64,000 nucleotides of DNA from Sinorhizobium psoraleae (GCF_013283645.1 NZ_JABEKV010000009.1:7555-71554); one strand, 5' to 3'. Shown: positions 1 through 10,157, numbered from the stretch's first letter. The notes: a model not told the origin generated them from the letters alone. Numbers and translations: made by a program.

Positions 1-145
1 ACGCCCGGCCAGCCTCAAAATACAGCCTATCCAATGGGGCGGAGACGGCGCTTACATTGCATCCGGGCTGACGAGCGAAGATGCTGGCGTCAACGCGGGC
101 GTATCGCCGCCCGTCGGAGTACGTTGGTTTCGAGGAGCCGGAGGA

Positions 146-1354
146 ATGCCGCCAACACACCTTGCACCTTCTGCAAAGCCGATTGGTGATCGCTATCTAG
201 CTTTTGAGGAGCGTGAAGAGATTGCGCTCGAATTGACCAGGGGCACGAGCATTCGAGCGATTGCTCGTAAGCTTAATAGGTCGCCAAGCACGATCTCCCG
301 CGAGATACGCCGCAACTCTGCCACGCGTAGTGGGAGCTTCGAATACAAAGCGAGCACCGCGCAATGGCATGCCGATCGTGCAGCTTAACGGCCAAAGCAG
401 AGCAAGCTTGCGACCAATGCGGCCCTGAGGGATTATGTACAGGATCGTTTGGCGGGCACGGTCAGAGCTCCTGATGGCATGAGCTTCGACGGCCCCGACG
501 TCGTATGGAAGGGACGACGCGCAGTTCATCGTCAAAGCCGGCGATGGTCGACCGCTTGGAGCCCCGAGCAGATCGCACATCGGCTTCGGCTAGACTTTCC
601 CGAGGATCGGAGCATGCGCATCAGTCACGAAGCGATCTACCAAGCTCTGTACATCCAAGGACGCGGAGCGCTACTCCGTGAACTCAGCGCTTGTTTGCGT
701 TCAGGCCGGGCCCTTCGTCTCCCTCGAGAGCGAGGTCGTGTTCGTGGAAAGTCTTTCATCGGCGATGCGATTATGATCAGCGAAAGACCGCCGGCAATCG
801 AGGATCGAGCTGTGCCGGGACATTGGGAAGGAGATCTTATTCTTGGCCTGGGAAGTTCTGCGATTGGCACGCTTGTCGAGAGGGCTTCGCGCTTCACCAT
901 GCTGCTGCATTTGCCGCGAATGGAGGGCTTTCAACCCGGCAAGGGAGTGAAGAATGGTCCTGCGCTCGCAGGTCATGGTGCCAGCGCCGTCCGTGACGCC
1001 ATCGCGCGCTCCATGACAAAGCTTCCCGAAGAATTGCGCAAGTCGCTCACCTGGGATCAGGGCGCGGAAATGTCCCAACATGCCAGATTAAAGATCGACA
1101 CCGGCTTGCAGATCTATTTCTGTGACCCGCAAAGCCCTTGGCAACGTGGCACAAACGAAAACACCAATGGCCTCCTGCGGCAGTACTTCCCTAAGGGCAC
1201 CGATCTCAGTCGGTTTGCACAGAGCGAACTCGAAGCCGTTGCCCACTCACTCAATACACGGCCGCGAAAGACGCTGGGCTGGAAAACACCGGCCGAAGCA
1301 CTCGACCAATTCCTGGAAATTTCTAATTTTGGCGGTGTTGCTACGACCGGTTGA
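146..1354 (+). pseudogene. IS30-family transposase, interrupted by one in-frame stop
   Basis: The reading frame from ATG 146 encodes an N-terminal helix-turn-helix of the IS30 type (IRAIARKLNRSPSTISREIRR), then meets TAA at 386-388. The same frame continues without shift to 1354 and carries the DDE catalytic core: Asp in GHWEGDLILG, Asp in TWDQGAEM and Glu in NENTNGLLRQYFPKG. The only visible lesion is therefore a nonsense codon in place of a residue near position 81. No left terminal inverted repeat matching the right end is seen in bases 1-145. It is probably inactive unless the stop is read through. The right end runs directly into an IS3 fragment. Confidence 0.85.
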
Positions 1355-1360
1355 ATCTGC

Positions 1361-1661
1361 CCAATACGTCTCGATCAAGTATTCGGAGCGACTGGCCGAG
1401 GCGGGAATCGAGCCTTCCGTCGGAAGCGTCGGCGACAGCTACGACAACGCCCTCGCCGAAACGATCAACGGCCTCTACAAGGCCGAGGTCATTCATCGGC
1501 GCGGACCGTGGCGGAGCTTCGAAGCGGTTGAATTCGCCACACTCGAATGGGTCGATTGGTTCAACCATCGACGGCTTCTGGAGCCCATCGGCAACATCCC
1601 GCCAGCCGAAGCCGAGGAGCAGTATTACGCCATGCTGGACGAACCAGCCATGGCTGCATAA
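1361..1661 (+). pseudogene. IS3-family transposase OrfB, C-terminal fragment
   Basis: Only the last ~100 codons of an IS3-family OrfB integrase domain survive, starting at QYVSIKYSERL and including VGDSYDNALAETINGLYKAE with the catalytic Glu of the DDE triad, ending in PAMAA-stop. The 5' part is missing; the homology begins abruptly at about 1361, where the IS30 copy ends. The right end of the element probably lies near 1702, in the stretch after the stop. Confidence 0.85.
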
Positions 1662-2059
1662 CTTAAACCAAACGGCCTCCGGTAAACCCGGCGCGGTTCA
1701 TTCACAACCAGGCCATATCGTCCATTGGCATTCCTTCCGAGTCGAACCACCGGTCCTCAACGCGCTTCACACCTAGCGGCAAAGCGGACGAACAATCGGA
1801 ACTCCTTCAACAAGCACTCCAGAGCCACTAAAGGACATCGTCTCCTGATGTTGGCATCACGGCGGCAGTTCCTTTTTCATTAAGCGCTTTGCTCACAAAA
1901 TGATCTGGCGGCTTTTGCGCGTTGGGCCGCCCCAGTTTGATGAACAGCAAAATAGAGCCATCTGTAATATTGACTATTATCTGGGGGAATATCGGGAGGA
2001 AAATATTACATCAATATGCACCTATACGCATGCGGGATTGGATTGGGTCGCCGCCCTGG
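1662..2059. other. non-coding relic sequence
   Basis: The first ~40 bases are the probable right end of the IS3 element. From about 1705 to 2059 short open frames exist but none resembles a known protein. I see no promoter, RNA or repeat I can support. Confidence 0.4.
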
Positions 2060-2962
2060 CGGTGCTTCTCAAGAGCGGCAGTGCCAGGGCGCCTCAAGAG
2101 CTGGGGGAGCGCGCTGCGGTGGCAGTCGCTCGGAAGCTTGCGGTCCTCATGCAGAGCATGCTCAGGACAGGAGAAGCTCCAACGCATTGGCTCAACGCCA
2201 CCGCAGAAGCGACCGCCAGCGATGCGCGTGGAATCGCCCAGATGATGCGCGTCAATCTCTATCGACCTTGCATGTGAAGACATTGACGGCCAGAAGCACC
2301 GAGCATTGCTGACCGCGCGCAAACTCTTGCAAGAAGAGGCCATCGCCATCGAGAATGACCTTCGCGGATTGGTGCGCAACTTCGGCCTGCAACTCGGATT
2401 GGTCGGCAAGGTCAAATTCGAGGAGCGGATCAATGAGCTCGTCGAAGACTGAGATTCGCGAAATCATCCAGCCTTTGTTGACTGCACGCAAACTGCTGCG
2501 CGACGAGTTCACCAAGCTGCACGAGAAGGTTTTGGATTTGGTCCGCGAGGATGAAGTCTGCCGCAGGTTGACGACGATCCCCGGCGTCGGCCCCGTTGTC
2601 GCACTCACCTAAACGGCAACCATCGATATTCCTGCGCGGTTTGCACATTCAAGGGCGGTCGGTTCTGTGCTCGGCCCGGCGCCGAGACTGAACGAGACTG
2701 GTGAAAGCAAACCGGTCGAGCGAGTATCCTGTTGTGGTGACGCGATGATGCGATCCCTGCTTTACGAAGCCGCGCAAGTCTTGCTGGCAAATGTTAAGAA
2801 ATGGTCGCGGCTAAAAGCTTGGGCGATGAATACCGGAACCGCCGCGGCAGGCAAAAGGTGGTTGTAGCCTTGGCCCGACGGCTCGCTGTGATCATGCATC
2901 GCATGTGGAGTGACGGAACCGAATTCTGCTGGACACGGGAGAGCTTGCCTGTTGCTGCGTAA
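2060..2962 (+). pseudogene. IS110-family transposase relics, frameshifted mosaic
   Basis: Pieces of IS110/IS116/IS902 transposase are found in changing frames. Around 2110-2230 there is a C-terminal-like piece (AVAVARKLAVLMQSMLRTGE), then a central piece (RGIAQMMRVNLYRP), then 2440-2612 with RRLTTIPGVGPVVALT, and a final segment to about 2962 (GDAMMRSLLYEAAQVLLANV, RLAVIMHRMWSDGTEF). A C-terminal piece before a central piece suggests that two related copies were fused before decaying. Several frameshifts and stops make it non-functional. Confidence 0.75.
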
Positions 2963-3649
2963 TTAGCAACCAAGGTGACAAGAACAAAAGGAGACAAGAT
3001 TCCGCCGCCGTGGAAAGATGTCCTTCGCAGGGCGACGGATGGGGTAAGTTCGCGTGGTTGTCTGTTGCGGTCGCTCATCGCGATCAGGTCGCCGATTAGA
3101 TTGTTCCGCCCCATTCTTCTGGTCCCATCATGGGAGGGCCACACAGGCCGAGCCCGGAGAGAAGCGCGACACTGCGAACACATCAATCACCATAGGTACG
3201 CTTAGTCAGAAGGCGCGTGACCTCCCCACGCCGAATAGAGAAGACAACCACTCAGTGAGACACGATCCTTGGCTGCCCTAAGACACGCCTTTCACCCGTG
3301 CCTATAGCGCCCATATGGATGTCATATGAACACATACTGATTGTGTATTTCTCGCATACACGACGAAGCGATAATTGTTTGGCGCACCGGAAAGAATGAG
3401 TGCCGCGACCGGCCCCGTCGGGTAGAGGGCACGCCGCAGAGATGTAGCTTCGAGTAGAAGCAACAATTGAATGAGGAGAAGAAAATTATTTTATCCAACC
3501 TTAGATTAGCCAGCCACGAAATTGTAAGCCGTTCCGCGGGGGAAGCCTGTTCGTGGGCATCTGCAGTGCGTTGGCGCCGGAAATCCGGAAGGATGTGGGT
3601 TGGCCGGATATTCAAGCGATCCCTCGTCGACCACATGGAGCCAAAATTA
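2963..3649. other. region upstream of the T3SS locus, no recognised gene
   Basis: About 690 bases between the IS110 relic and sctW. The first ~250 bases look like further decayed insertion-sequence DNA. The rest must hold the promoter of the T3SS operon. A CATATG pair separated by 5 bases occurs at about 3312-3328. I looked for a tts box, the binding site of rhizobial TtsI, and could not identify a convincing one. Confidence 0.4.
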
Positions 3650-4774
3650 ATGTCTGATGCGACTGAAGTATTGGGAATGGCCTCGTTGCGTCTCGGCTCT
3701 GAACGTTCTGCAAGCGAGCTGGTCCCGACCCCAGTGGGCTCATGGCGCGGTGAGGTTGTTCACCTCGAGAGGCCTACACATGCGACCCTCTTGGAGCAGG
3801 CAAAGGAAGAGCTCACATTCAGATTTTCCGAGGTGATGGAATCTACGGGGCACGCTGAGCATAAAGCCGAGGAGAAGCGCGTAGCACTGCCGCTCAGCGC
3901 GGTCGACGAGTTTGATGCCTATTTCGAACGGCTCCCTCTATTTGATCGTGCCGAGTTGCAGGCGCTACTGCGCGACATACGCAGTGGCGCTTGTGCAGTG
4001 GAAGACATACTGCGCGAAGCTAGCCGGCGGTTCGCGGACCCCTCATTCGCCTATGCGGCACTCGAGCTGACGGCAAAAGAGTTGCGACGCCAGGGTCTCA
4101 CCGAGCTTGCGACGTGGACGGATGCTGCCAAGGCCGAGCTCATGGCCAAGCAAGGGGTGGCTGTTCGTGCTGGGCTCAATATTTCCATGGTGGCGTTCGA
4201 AGAAGCGGCGGGTGACAAGCGGCGCGCTGCAGAGCTGAGTGATTCTTATCGGGCCACGATCTCCAGCAATCCAGGACCGGTTCGGCTTTATAGGGGAATT
4301 CTCGATAGGTTTGGGGTTGAGGGCTTTGCTCGGCATATCACTTTTCTTACGCGCGCGCTCGGCGAGGACATCGGTTCGGCTGGTCCATCGATCGAGCCTG
4401 CTCGGCTCCGTGAGATCCTCCGCGGGTTATCGGCGTTGCGAGTGTTGAATACCGTGCACGAATGCTGCGGCGACATGGTCGAGCGGGTCGCGCGGCAAAG
4501 TAAAATAGTCATGACCGCTACCGACGTAATGCAGCAATTATTGCCGCTCGTTGACGATATCGTTCCCCACCCATCGAAGATCATTCCGATTCCGGAACGG
4601 CTTGGAATTCCTGCCGTTGAACTGGATTTACAGATATCGCTACTACGCGAATCGCGAAAATTGCTTGCGATGATACCCGTCGGTGTCTACCGCGACTTGG
4701 AGGCGCGAAGGACGATGTTGGAGGCAGTACAGCAAGCGATGGATATCCGCATTGGACAGGAAGAGAGCGCATGA
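3650..4774 (+). CDS. sctW: T3SS gatekeeper SctW (YopN/InvE family)
   Basis: A 374-aa HrpJ/InvE/YopN-TyeA-type protein that in known systems plugs or gates the type III export apparatus until contact and orders secretion of translocators before effectors. I recognise it from the all-helical composition, from a C-terminal TyeA-like part in the same chain (PIPERLGIPAVELDLQISLLRESRKLLAMIPVGVY), and from its position as first gene of the Ysc order sctW-sycN-sctX-sctY-sctV. ATG 3650 is preferred because GGAG lies 9 bases upstream; an upstream in-frame ATG at 3467 would add 61 residues with no family-like character. Its stop overlaps the next start (ATGA). Confidence 0.8.
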   Translation: MSDATEVLGMASLRLGSERSASELVPTPVGSWRGEVVHLERPTHATLLEQAKEELTFRFSEVMESTGHAEHKAEEKRVALPLSAVDEFDAYFERLPLFDRAELQALLRDIRSGACAVEDILREASRRFADPSFAYAALELTAKELRRQGLTELATWTDAAKAELMAKQGVAVRAGLNISMVAFEEAAGDKRRAAELSDSYRATISSNPGPVRLYRGILDRFGVEGFARHITFLTRALGEDIGSAGPSIEPARLREILRGLSALRVLNTVHECCGDMVERVARQSKIVMTATDVMQQLLPLVDDIVPHPSKIIPIPERLGIPAVELDLQISLLRESRKLLAMIPVGVYRDLEARRTMLEAVQQAMDIRIGQEESA

Positions 4775-5133
4775 GCGCAGATGCTGCTGTTCAAGCCTTT
4801 TGCTCGGCCATGGGATTTCCACTGCAGACGCCCCCAGTGACTCTTCGTCTCGAGCGTTCGGGCAATCTCCACATGGAAAGTCGCGACGGCACTTTCGTAA
4901 TGTACTTAACGCGTGCCATGCCGCTTCACCGCAAGGGTGCCGCCGCCGCCGCCCTTAGGGCCGTACACCCCGATCGTGCACTGCCGTTCATGGTGCACGT
5001 CGCCTTTTATGGCGATGCGCTGCTAGTCCTGCTGATTGGTATGGCTGAGGAGCGCATAGATCTGCCAAGTCTGGAAACTGCGGCCCAGGTTCTCGTACGG
5101 CTCGGCAATGAAATTGACGCGGCATCGGAGTGA
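4771..5133 (+). CDS. T3SS chaperone, SycN-like
   Basis: A 120-aa small acidic protein of the class I type III chaperone size and pattern (alternating beta strands and a final amphipathic helix, LPSLETAAQVLVRLGNEIDAA). In Yersinia the gene between the gatekeeper and yscX is sycN, whose product binds the gatekeeper N-terminus; the identical position here supports the same role. It overlaps sctW by 4 bases, which implies translational coupling. Family assignment rests on size, composition and gene order rather than on a diagnostic motif. Confidence 0.65.
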   Translation: MSADAAVQAFCSAMGFPLQTPPVTLRLERSGNLHMESRDGTFVMYLTRAMPLHRKGAAAAALRAVHPDRALPFMVHVAFYGDALLVLLIGMAEERIDLPSLETAAQVLVRLGNEIDAASE

Positions 5134-5136
5134 TCC

Positions 5137-5562
5137 ATGGTTAGCAGCGCTTCTCATAGCTCAGATTTTTTTGCGCGATCCGCCTCTCTATTGGCGGGAG
5201 TGCGGCAATCGGGAACGGACGCTGGGAGTCTTATCCGGACAGAACATGTTGTGCCGCTGCTGGGCGCTCGCGGTGCGCCGGTAACCGATATTCGGCCGCA
5301 TTTCGAGCTGCTATACAACGCCCCCTCCGCCAACGACCTGATGATCGCTGCCTTCGCTCCGCCTATCACGGATCCCGGAATCCTCCAATCGGCGACATAC
5401 GTCGCGACACTCGAGGCCGCACATGCATCGGTGGCCGATTTGGCGGCTCAAACCGCAGACTCAGAAAGCGCCGTGTACCGCGACGCCCTCTCGGTCCTCG
5501 ATCAGGCGCGATGCGACCGTCTTCTCCTGGATAACTCCTGCCGCGCTCTGATGCGAGGATGA
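5137..5562 (+). CDS. sctX: T3SS export protein SctX (YscX-like)
   Basis: A 141-aa protein. YscX is about 122 aa, is itself an early substrate and works with YscY and YscV. The C-terminal half is helical and hydrophobic (YRDALSVLDQARCDRLLLDNSCRALM), as expected for the YscY-binding part. Position directly between the SycN-like gene and sctY is the Ysc order. It starts 3 bases after the preceding stop. Confidence 0.65.
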   Translation: MVSSASHSSDFFARSASLLAGVRQSGTDAGSLIRTEHVVPLLGARGAPVTDIRPHFELLYNAPSANDLMIAAFAPPITDPGILQSATYVATLEAAHASVADLAAQTADSESAVYRDALSVLDQARCDRLLLDNSCRALMRG

Positions 5563-5568
5563 TTTTTG

Positions 5569-5910
5569 ATGGAACCGCTCATGAGTCCCGACAAGCGAGA
5601 TGCCCTATCGGTGCTTGCGTATCTCTATATCAAATATGACTGTCCTCACAAGGCAGCCAAGCTGCTGTTCGCCCTTGATAGTCTCGACCCCGCATTACGC
5701 TGGGCACGACATGCACGCTGTCTCGCACTGCTGCGTGCGGGACACTACGAGGAAACCGTTGCTGAAACGCGGCGGATTCTTGAGCACCCGCTGGATCATG
5801 AGGGCCGGTTCCGCATGTTACAGGTGCTGGTCAAAGCTTATTGGAAACTCGGCCTCAGATCCGAGGCGAGAGCCTGTCAGCGAGCGGTCACAACACTGCA
5901 TAGAAAGTGA
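5569..5910 (+). CDS. sctY: T3SS chaperone SctY (YscY-like TPR protein)
   Basis: A 113-aa TPR-like protein (ALSVLAYLYIKYDCPHKAAKLLFALDSLDP, then two more helical pairs), matching YscY in length (114 aa) and fold. YscY binds YscX and contacts the SctV nonamer. The start is ATG 5569, with GAGGA 9 bases upstream; ATG 5581 is a less likely alternative. Confidence 0.75.
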   Translation: MEPLMSPDKRDALSVLAYLYIKYDCPHKAAKLLFALDSLDPALRWARHARCLALLRAGHYEETVAETRRILEHPLDHEGRFRMLQVLVKAYWKLGLRSEARACQRAVTTLHRK

Positions 5911-5943
5911 CCGTGCCGGGTGCCTCGCGGGGGGGGGAGTGGT

Positions 5944-8034
5944 GTGAATTTTCTCAAAAAGGTCCAGGCGGCTGCAACTGGCCGGAACGACATAATTCTG
6001 GCGGCGCTGTTGATTGCGATCATCTTTATGATGATTATTCCGCTGCCGTCGGTGCTCATGGACGTACTGCAGGCAGTCAACCTGGGAATCTCCGCGCTCC
6101 TGCTGATGGTCGCAGTCTACATAAAGTCACCCCTTGCGTTTGTCTCCTTCCCGTCGGTGCTTTTGCTGACAACGCTCTTTCGGTTGTCGCTCGGCATCGC
6201 TGCGACACGCATGATCTTGCTGCACGCACACGCCGGCCAGATCATCAAGACTTTCGGCGACTTCGTGGTAGCCGGGAATCTCGTGGTGGGCGCGGTTACC
6301 TTCTTGATCATCACCATTGTCCAGTTCGTTGTTATCACGAAAGGATCCGAGCGCGTGGCTGAAGTCGCCGCACGCTTCTCTCTGGATGCCATGCCCGGCA
6401 AACAAATGAGCATCGACGGAGACCTGCGTGCGGGTAGCATCGACATCCAAGAAGCACGTAGGCGCCGTACCGCCGTTGAGCGCGAGAGCCAATTGTACGG
6501 CGCCATGGACGGCGCCATGAAGTTCGTCAAAGGTGACGCCATTGCAGGCTTGATTAGCATCGCGGTGAACATCATAGGCGGCATCGCGATTGGCACCCTA
6601 CAAAAAGGCATGGACCTGCACGAGGCTCTCGAGATTTACGCCATCTTGACCATCGGGGACGGGCTCGTCGGCCAGATCCCGGCTCTCTTCACCTCGATCA
6701 CGGCAGGTTTCATCGTCACGAGGGTGACCGACAAGGACAAGGGCTCAGATCTCGGTAGCGAAATTGGAGACGAGGTCACAGCCCAGCCAAGAGCGCTGAT
6801 TGTGGGATCATTCATCCTCCTTCTGTTCTCTTTTGTGCCTGGCTTTCCTACAGTGATTTTTGTGATCTTGGCAGGATTGGCTGGAGGCGGTGGCTGGTTA
6901 TTGCAGCGCAATCGGCGGCCTTCACCGCCGGCAGTGAGTTCCTACTCGACTCCCGGCATGAGGCCACTCGCGACGGCGTCGGACGGGCCGGCTGAGCGAA
7001 GCGGCGAAAGCGGCGATGCCATCACCCTCACGGTCCCTCTGATGGTCGACATTGCTCCAGACATTCAGCGAATCATCCGGCCGGACCGGCTGGACGAGGA
7101 GTTGGCGGCAATGCGGCAGGCGCTCCTGCTCGATCTCGGCGTTCCTTTTCCGCGCATTCATCTGCGCGTCAACGATAGCTGCATGGACGGCACGTACACC
7201 ATCATGGTAAACGAAATACCATGTGGCAAAGGACAATTGCGGGCGCAGCATCTTCTTGGTCGTGATATCGAGGACCTCGATATCCTTGGCATTCCATATA
7301 TTCTCGATGAATCCTTCCTGCCTCAGATTGAGACCGCTTGGGTGGAGATGGCACACCGCGAGTCGTTGCAAGCCGCCGGTATCTCATTTCTGGAACCCAT
7401 TCAGATCCTCAGCTACCACATTGGCCATGTCCTGCGACGACAAGCAGATGAGTTTATCGGGATCCAGGAAACGAAAATTCTGATGGATCACATGGAAGGA
7501 TCCTTCCCGGAACTCGCAAAAGAGGTATTGCGGTCCATTCCCCTGCAGAGGATTTCTGAGATCTTAAAGCGACTGGTTTCCGAGGAGGTGTCACTGCGCA
7601 ACATGCGCGCCATCCTCACTGCCCTGGTCGAATGGGGACAGAAAGAAAAAGACAACGTTCTGCTCACGGAGCACGTGCGCTGTTCGCTGAAAAGGGAAAT
7701 CTGTTTCCGACATTCTGACGGCAACGTACTGCCAGCCTACATTCTTACGCCGGAAGCGGAAGACACCGTACGTAATGCTATTCGGCAGACTTCCGCCGGC
7801 AGTTATCTCGCCCTCGACCCTCGCACCACACGGCAGATCATTGATAAGGTGCGAATGGCGATGGGGAATATCGGCCAGCAGCGGCACACGCCCGTGCTGC
7901 TGACGTCCATAGATATCCGCCGATACTTGCGCAAGATCATTGAAGTCGATCTCTATGGGCTACCTGTGCTCTCCTATCAGGAGCTTACTCCCGACATCTC
8001 CGTACAACCGCTGGCAAGGATATCACTGTCGTGA
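5944..8034 (+). CDS. sctV: T3SS export gate SctV (YscV/LcrD/FlhA family)
   Basis: A 696-aa inner-membrane export-gate subunit. The N-terminal half has the FHIPEP-family membrane region with closely spaced hydrophobic segments (residues ~10-320), including the conserved FPSVLLLTTLFRLSLGIAAT and the cytoplasmic loop GSERVAEVAARFSLDAMPGKQMSIDGDLR. The C-terminal ~350 residues form the soluble ring domain that docks chaperone-substrate complexes. GTG 5944 is preferred: a G-run ending in GGGAG lies 4 bases upstream; GTG 5920 would add eight Gly-rich residues. It overlaps sctD by 4 bases. Confidence 0.93.
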   Translation: MNFLKKVQAAATGRNDIILAALLIAIIFMMIIPLPSVLMDVLQAVNLGISALLLMVAVYIKSPLAFVSFPSVLLLTTLFRLSLGIAATRMILLHAHAGQIIKTFGDFVVAGNLVVGAVTFLIITIVQFVVITKGSERVAEVAARFSLDAMPGKQMSIDGDLRAGSIDIQEARRRRTAVERESQLYGAMDGAMKFVKGDAIAGLISIAVNIIGGIAIGTLQKGMDLHEALEIYAILTIGDGLVGQIPALFTSITAGFIVTRVTDKDKGSDLGSEIGDEVTAQPRALIVGSFILLLFSFVPGFPTVIFVILAGLAGGGGWLLQRNRRPSPPAVSSYSTPGMRPLATASDGPAERSGESGDAITLTVPLMVDIAPDIQRIIRPDRLDEELAAMRQALLLDLGVPFPRIHLRVNDSCMDGTYTIMVNEIPCGKGQLRAQHLLGRDIEDLDILGIPYILDESFLPQIETAWVEMAHRESLQAAGISFLEPIQILSYHIGHVLRRQADEFIGIQETKILMDHMEGSFPELAKEVLRSIPLQRISEILKRLVSEEVSLRNMRAILTALVEWGQKEKDNVLLTEHVRCSLKREICFRHSDGNVLPAYILTPEAEDTVRNAIRQTSAGSYLALDPRTTRQIIDKVRMAMGNIGQQRHTPVLLTSIDIRRYLRKIIEVDLYGLPVLSYQELTPDISVQPLARISLS

Positions 8035-9404
8035 CAGATATGAACTTGGAACCCGTTTCTGTGGCTGGTGAGGAAGCCAAGCTGACGTTGCGCGTACTGT
8101 CTGGCGCCAGCCGGGGCGCAGAGACCTCGTTGGAGGACGGAGTTTGGCTGATAGGTGCCAGCGCCACTGATGACCTCACCTTCCCTGACCCGGAACTGGC
8201 CGCCTCACATCTTCGCATCGCCGTCGAGGCGGGACGGATCCAGATTATTGCCCTCGCGCCAGGTGTGCGCATCGGCGGAAAGGATCTTACGTTAGACAGC
8301 TGGACAGTGCTCAATCCGCTGACTCCGGTGCAGGTTGGGCGGACGGTTTTTGGGATCGGTCAGGCCGGTTGCAGCTTTCCCGAATTCAGCCCCGTGGTTG
8401 ACAGCGGGGACCTGGATACTTCCGCGTGTCTCTCCACCGGTTCCGAAGTGGCGTCGGCATTTTTCGGCCGAAGGATACATCACATGGTAGCGTCCACATC
8501 GCCTCGATTGCGGCTGGGCGCCGTAGCTTGCGCTCTCCTGATCACGCCGGTTGTCCTTTGGGCAGCAAATGGGCGCGTTCCCCCCTCTTCCCCGGAAGTC
8601 GCTCCGACCGCTGACCCGATGATTATAGCGGGCGATGTCATTCGCGATTTGAAGGTCGCACCCGATGTCAACGTCACCCTGGTCGACGACAAACTGATCA
8701 TCGAAGGAGAGTTACGACCTGAAGAGCACAGTGAACTAAAAGCCGCCCTACGCAATGCCGGCCTTGAGGCGGAAGTGCTATTCAGACGGCCTCTGTCGGA
8801 TTCACAACTCACCAGCCTTGTCACCACCGTCCTCCGCAGCTTCGGAATCCGCGGCAGCCTTCGGTTGAACGGCGCCGGAAGCATCACTGTAACAGGCTAC
8901 GGACCGAGCGAGGCGAAGGTCACGGAGGCGCTCCATCGCCTGCGGCAGGATATTCCGGGGCTAAGCGAAGTTGAGGACGCGCTCGCAACCCCCGAGCGCG
9001 CTCGCGTTTTTCTAGAGACTGCTATGACAGTCCAACTGCGTCGCTCCATTCACATCTTGACGAAGCCAGACGGCCTATTCGTTTCCGGGAGGCTAACTCC
9101 GCTGGCATTTGAAGCGTGGCAGACTGTCGCTTCCCGCTTTCAGGAGAAATTCGGACCTTACATCCCGCTTGAGACGCAGTTCACGCCCGTCACGTTGCCG
9201 GTGCCGAGAGGTGTACACCTCGGCCGAACGCCGTACGTCGTCGTCGAGAATGGAACGCGCCTGAAGCTCGGCGACAGTCTCGAAACATTGGGTCAGATCG
9301 TTGCCATAGATCGCCGTGGAGTTTCTGTGCGTATCGGCCCGGATGAGGTGCATGTTCCTTATCCGAGCAAGCCGAGATGGATAGCAGAGGAGGAAGAAGG
9401 GTGA
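8031..9404 (+). CDS. sctD: T3SS inner-membrane ring protein SctD (YscD-like)
   Basis: A 457-aa protein that forms the outer of the two inner-membrane rings. Visible layout: cytoplasmic FHA-like domain (residues ~15-110), one transmembrane helix (about 160-182, LGAVACALLITPVVLWAA), then periplasmic ring-building/BON-like repeats (from about residue 200). GTG start overlaps the sctV stop (GTGA). Order sctV-sctD differs from Yersinia, where yscD lies in another operon. Confidence 0.85.
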   Translation: MTDMNLEPVSVAGEEAKLTLRVLSGASRGAETSLEDGVWLIGASATDDLTFPDPELAASHLRIAVEAGRIQIIALAPGVRIGGKDLTLDSWTVLNPLTPVQVGRTVFGIGQAGCSFPEFSPVVDSGDLDTSACLSTGSEVASAFFGRRIHHMVASTSPRLRLGAVACALLITPVVLWAANGRVPPSSPEVAPTADPMIIAGDVIRDLKVAPDVNVTLVDDKLIIEGELRPEEHSELKAALRNAGLEAEVLFRRPLSDSQLTSLVTTVLRSFGIRGSLRLNGAGSITVTGYGPSEAKVTEALHRLRQDIPGLSEVEDALATPERARVFLETAMTVQLRRSIHILTKPDGLFVSGRLTPLAFEAWQTVASRFQEKFGPYIPLETQFTPVTLPVPRGVHLGRTPYVVVENGTRLKLGDSLETLGQIVAIDRRGVSVRIGPDEVHVPYPSKPRWIAEEEEG

Positions 9405-9652
9405 GCGAAGTAATGGCCCTGCTTGCGCAGACGCGGCTGCTAAGTGATTCCCACGACGCCAGGAGATCTGCTATAGAAAGGGAATTCTACACCTGGCGGG
9501 AATCGCTGAAACGTCAAATGGATGCAGGAGTTTCAAAGCATGCATTCGAAGTATTACAGACCATAGTGGACGCAATCGCTGCAGCGACAGATGTAATTAA
9601 TACTACAGAGAAGCTGAATCACTTTAACAGTGACTTTGTAACGAGGAGATAG
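9401..9652 (+). CDS. small T3SS protein, probably needle chaperone SctE (YscE-like)
   Basis: An 83-aa helical protein directly before the needle gene. YscE (66 aa) holds the needle subunit soluble together with YscG. Size, helical composition and position fit, but there is no diagnostic motif. GTG 9401 overlaps the sctD stop (GTGA) after a GAGGAGGAAGAA stretch; ATG 9413 is an alternative. No YscG homologue follows. Confidence 0.55.
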   Translation: MSEVMALLAQTRLLSDSHDARRSAIEREFYTWRESLKRQMDAGVSKHAFEVLQTIVDAIAAATDVINTTEKLNHFNSDFVTRR

Positions 9653-9654
9653 AA

Positions 9655-9897
9655 ATGTCGACCATGCCTGATGCAAGCCTTGACCTCCGCGACGTCACCA
9701 GCGCTCTTGGTGGTGCAACTATTGCAGCAGAAAGGAACCTCAAGAGCTTCATGGCTTCTATGGATCCGAACAACGCCACCGATCTCATTAAGTTTCAGTC
9801 CATAAGTCAGCAATGGAGCCTGAACCTGAGTTTGGAGTCGAGCATGGTCAAGCTGCTTTACGACGCCCTGAAGGGAGTGGTCCAGAAAATCAACTGA
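9655..9897 (+). CDS. sctF: T3SS needle subunit SctF (YscF-like)
   Basis: An 80-aa needle protein: short helix-turn-helix with a DPNN turn near the middle and a conserved hydrophobic C-terminus (MVKLLYDALKGVVQKIN) as in YscF/PrgI/MxiH. RBS GAGGAG stands just upstream of ATG 9655. It is the last T3SS gene seen here. Confidence 0.82.
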   Translation: MSTMPDASLDLRDVTSALGGATIAAERNLKSFMASMDPNNATDLIKFQSISQQWSLNLSLESSMVKLLYDALKGVVQKIN

Positions 9898-10157
9898 AGA
9901 TTCGGTTAGATGTTGCAGCACTTAGTTTTGCAGCACTCTGCCGACCGGCAGCCATATAGACCGACGCGGTCTGGTGGGGTATCGGCGTAAACCGAGGCTA
10001 CCTAGGGAAGCTGGCCGTTCATCGTCGCTGATGGGGCCTTTCGGAGGCGCGGTGGCGAGATAAGCCGCCACGAGGGCGCATCCCATGAGAGTTCCGTTCT
10101 CGCGCACCGGAACAAGCGACTTTCAGCGCAGTATCTCAGTTTTTGCAGGGTTATCAC

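Noticed and set aside
3290-3649. tts box (TtsI-binding site) before the T3SS operon
   Set aside because: No stretch matches the consensus well enough, and the locus is Ysc-type rather than Rhc-type.
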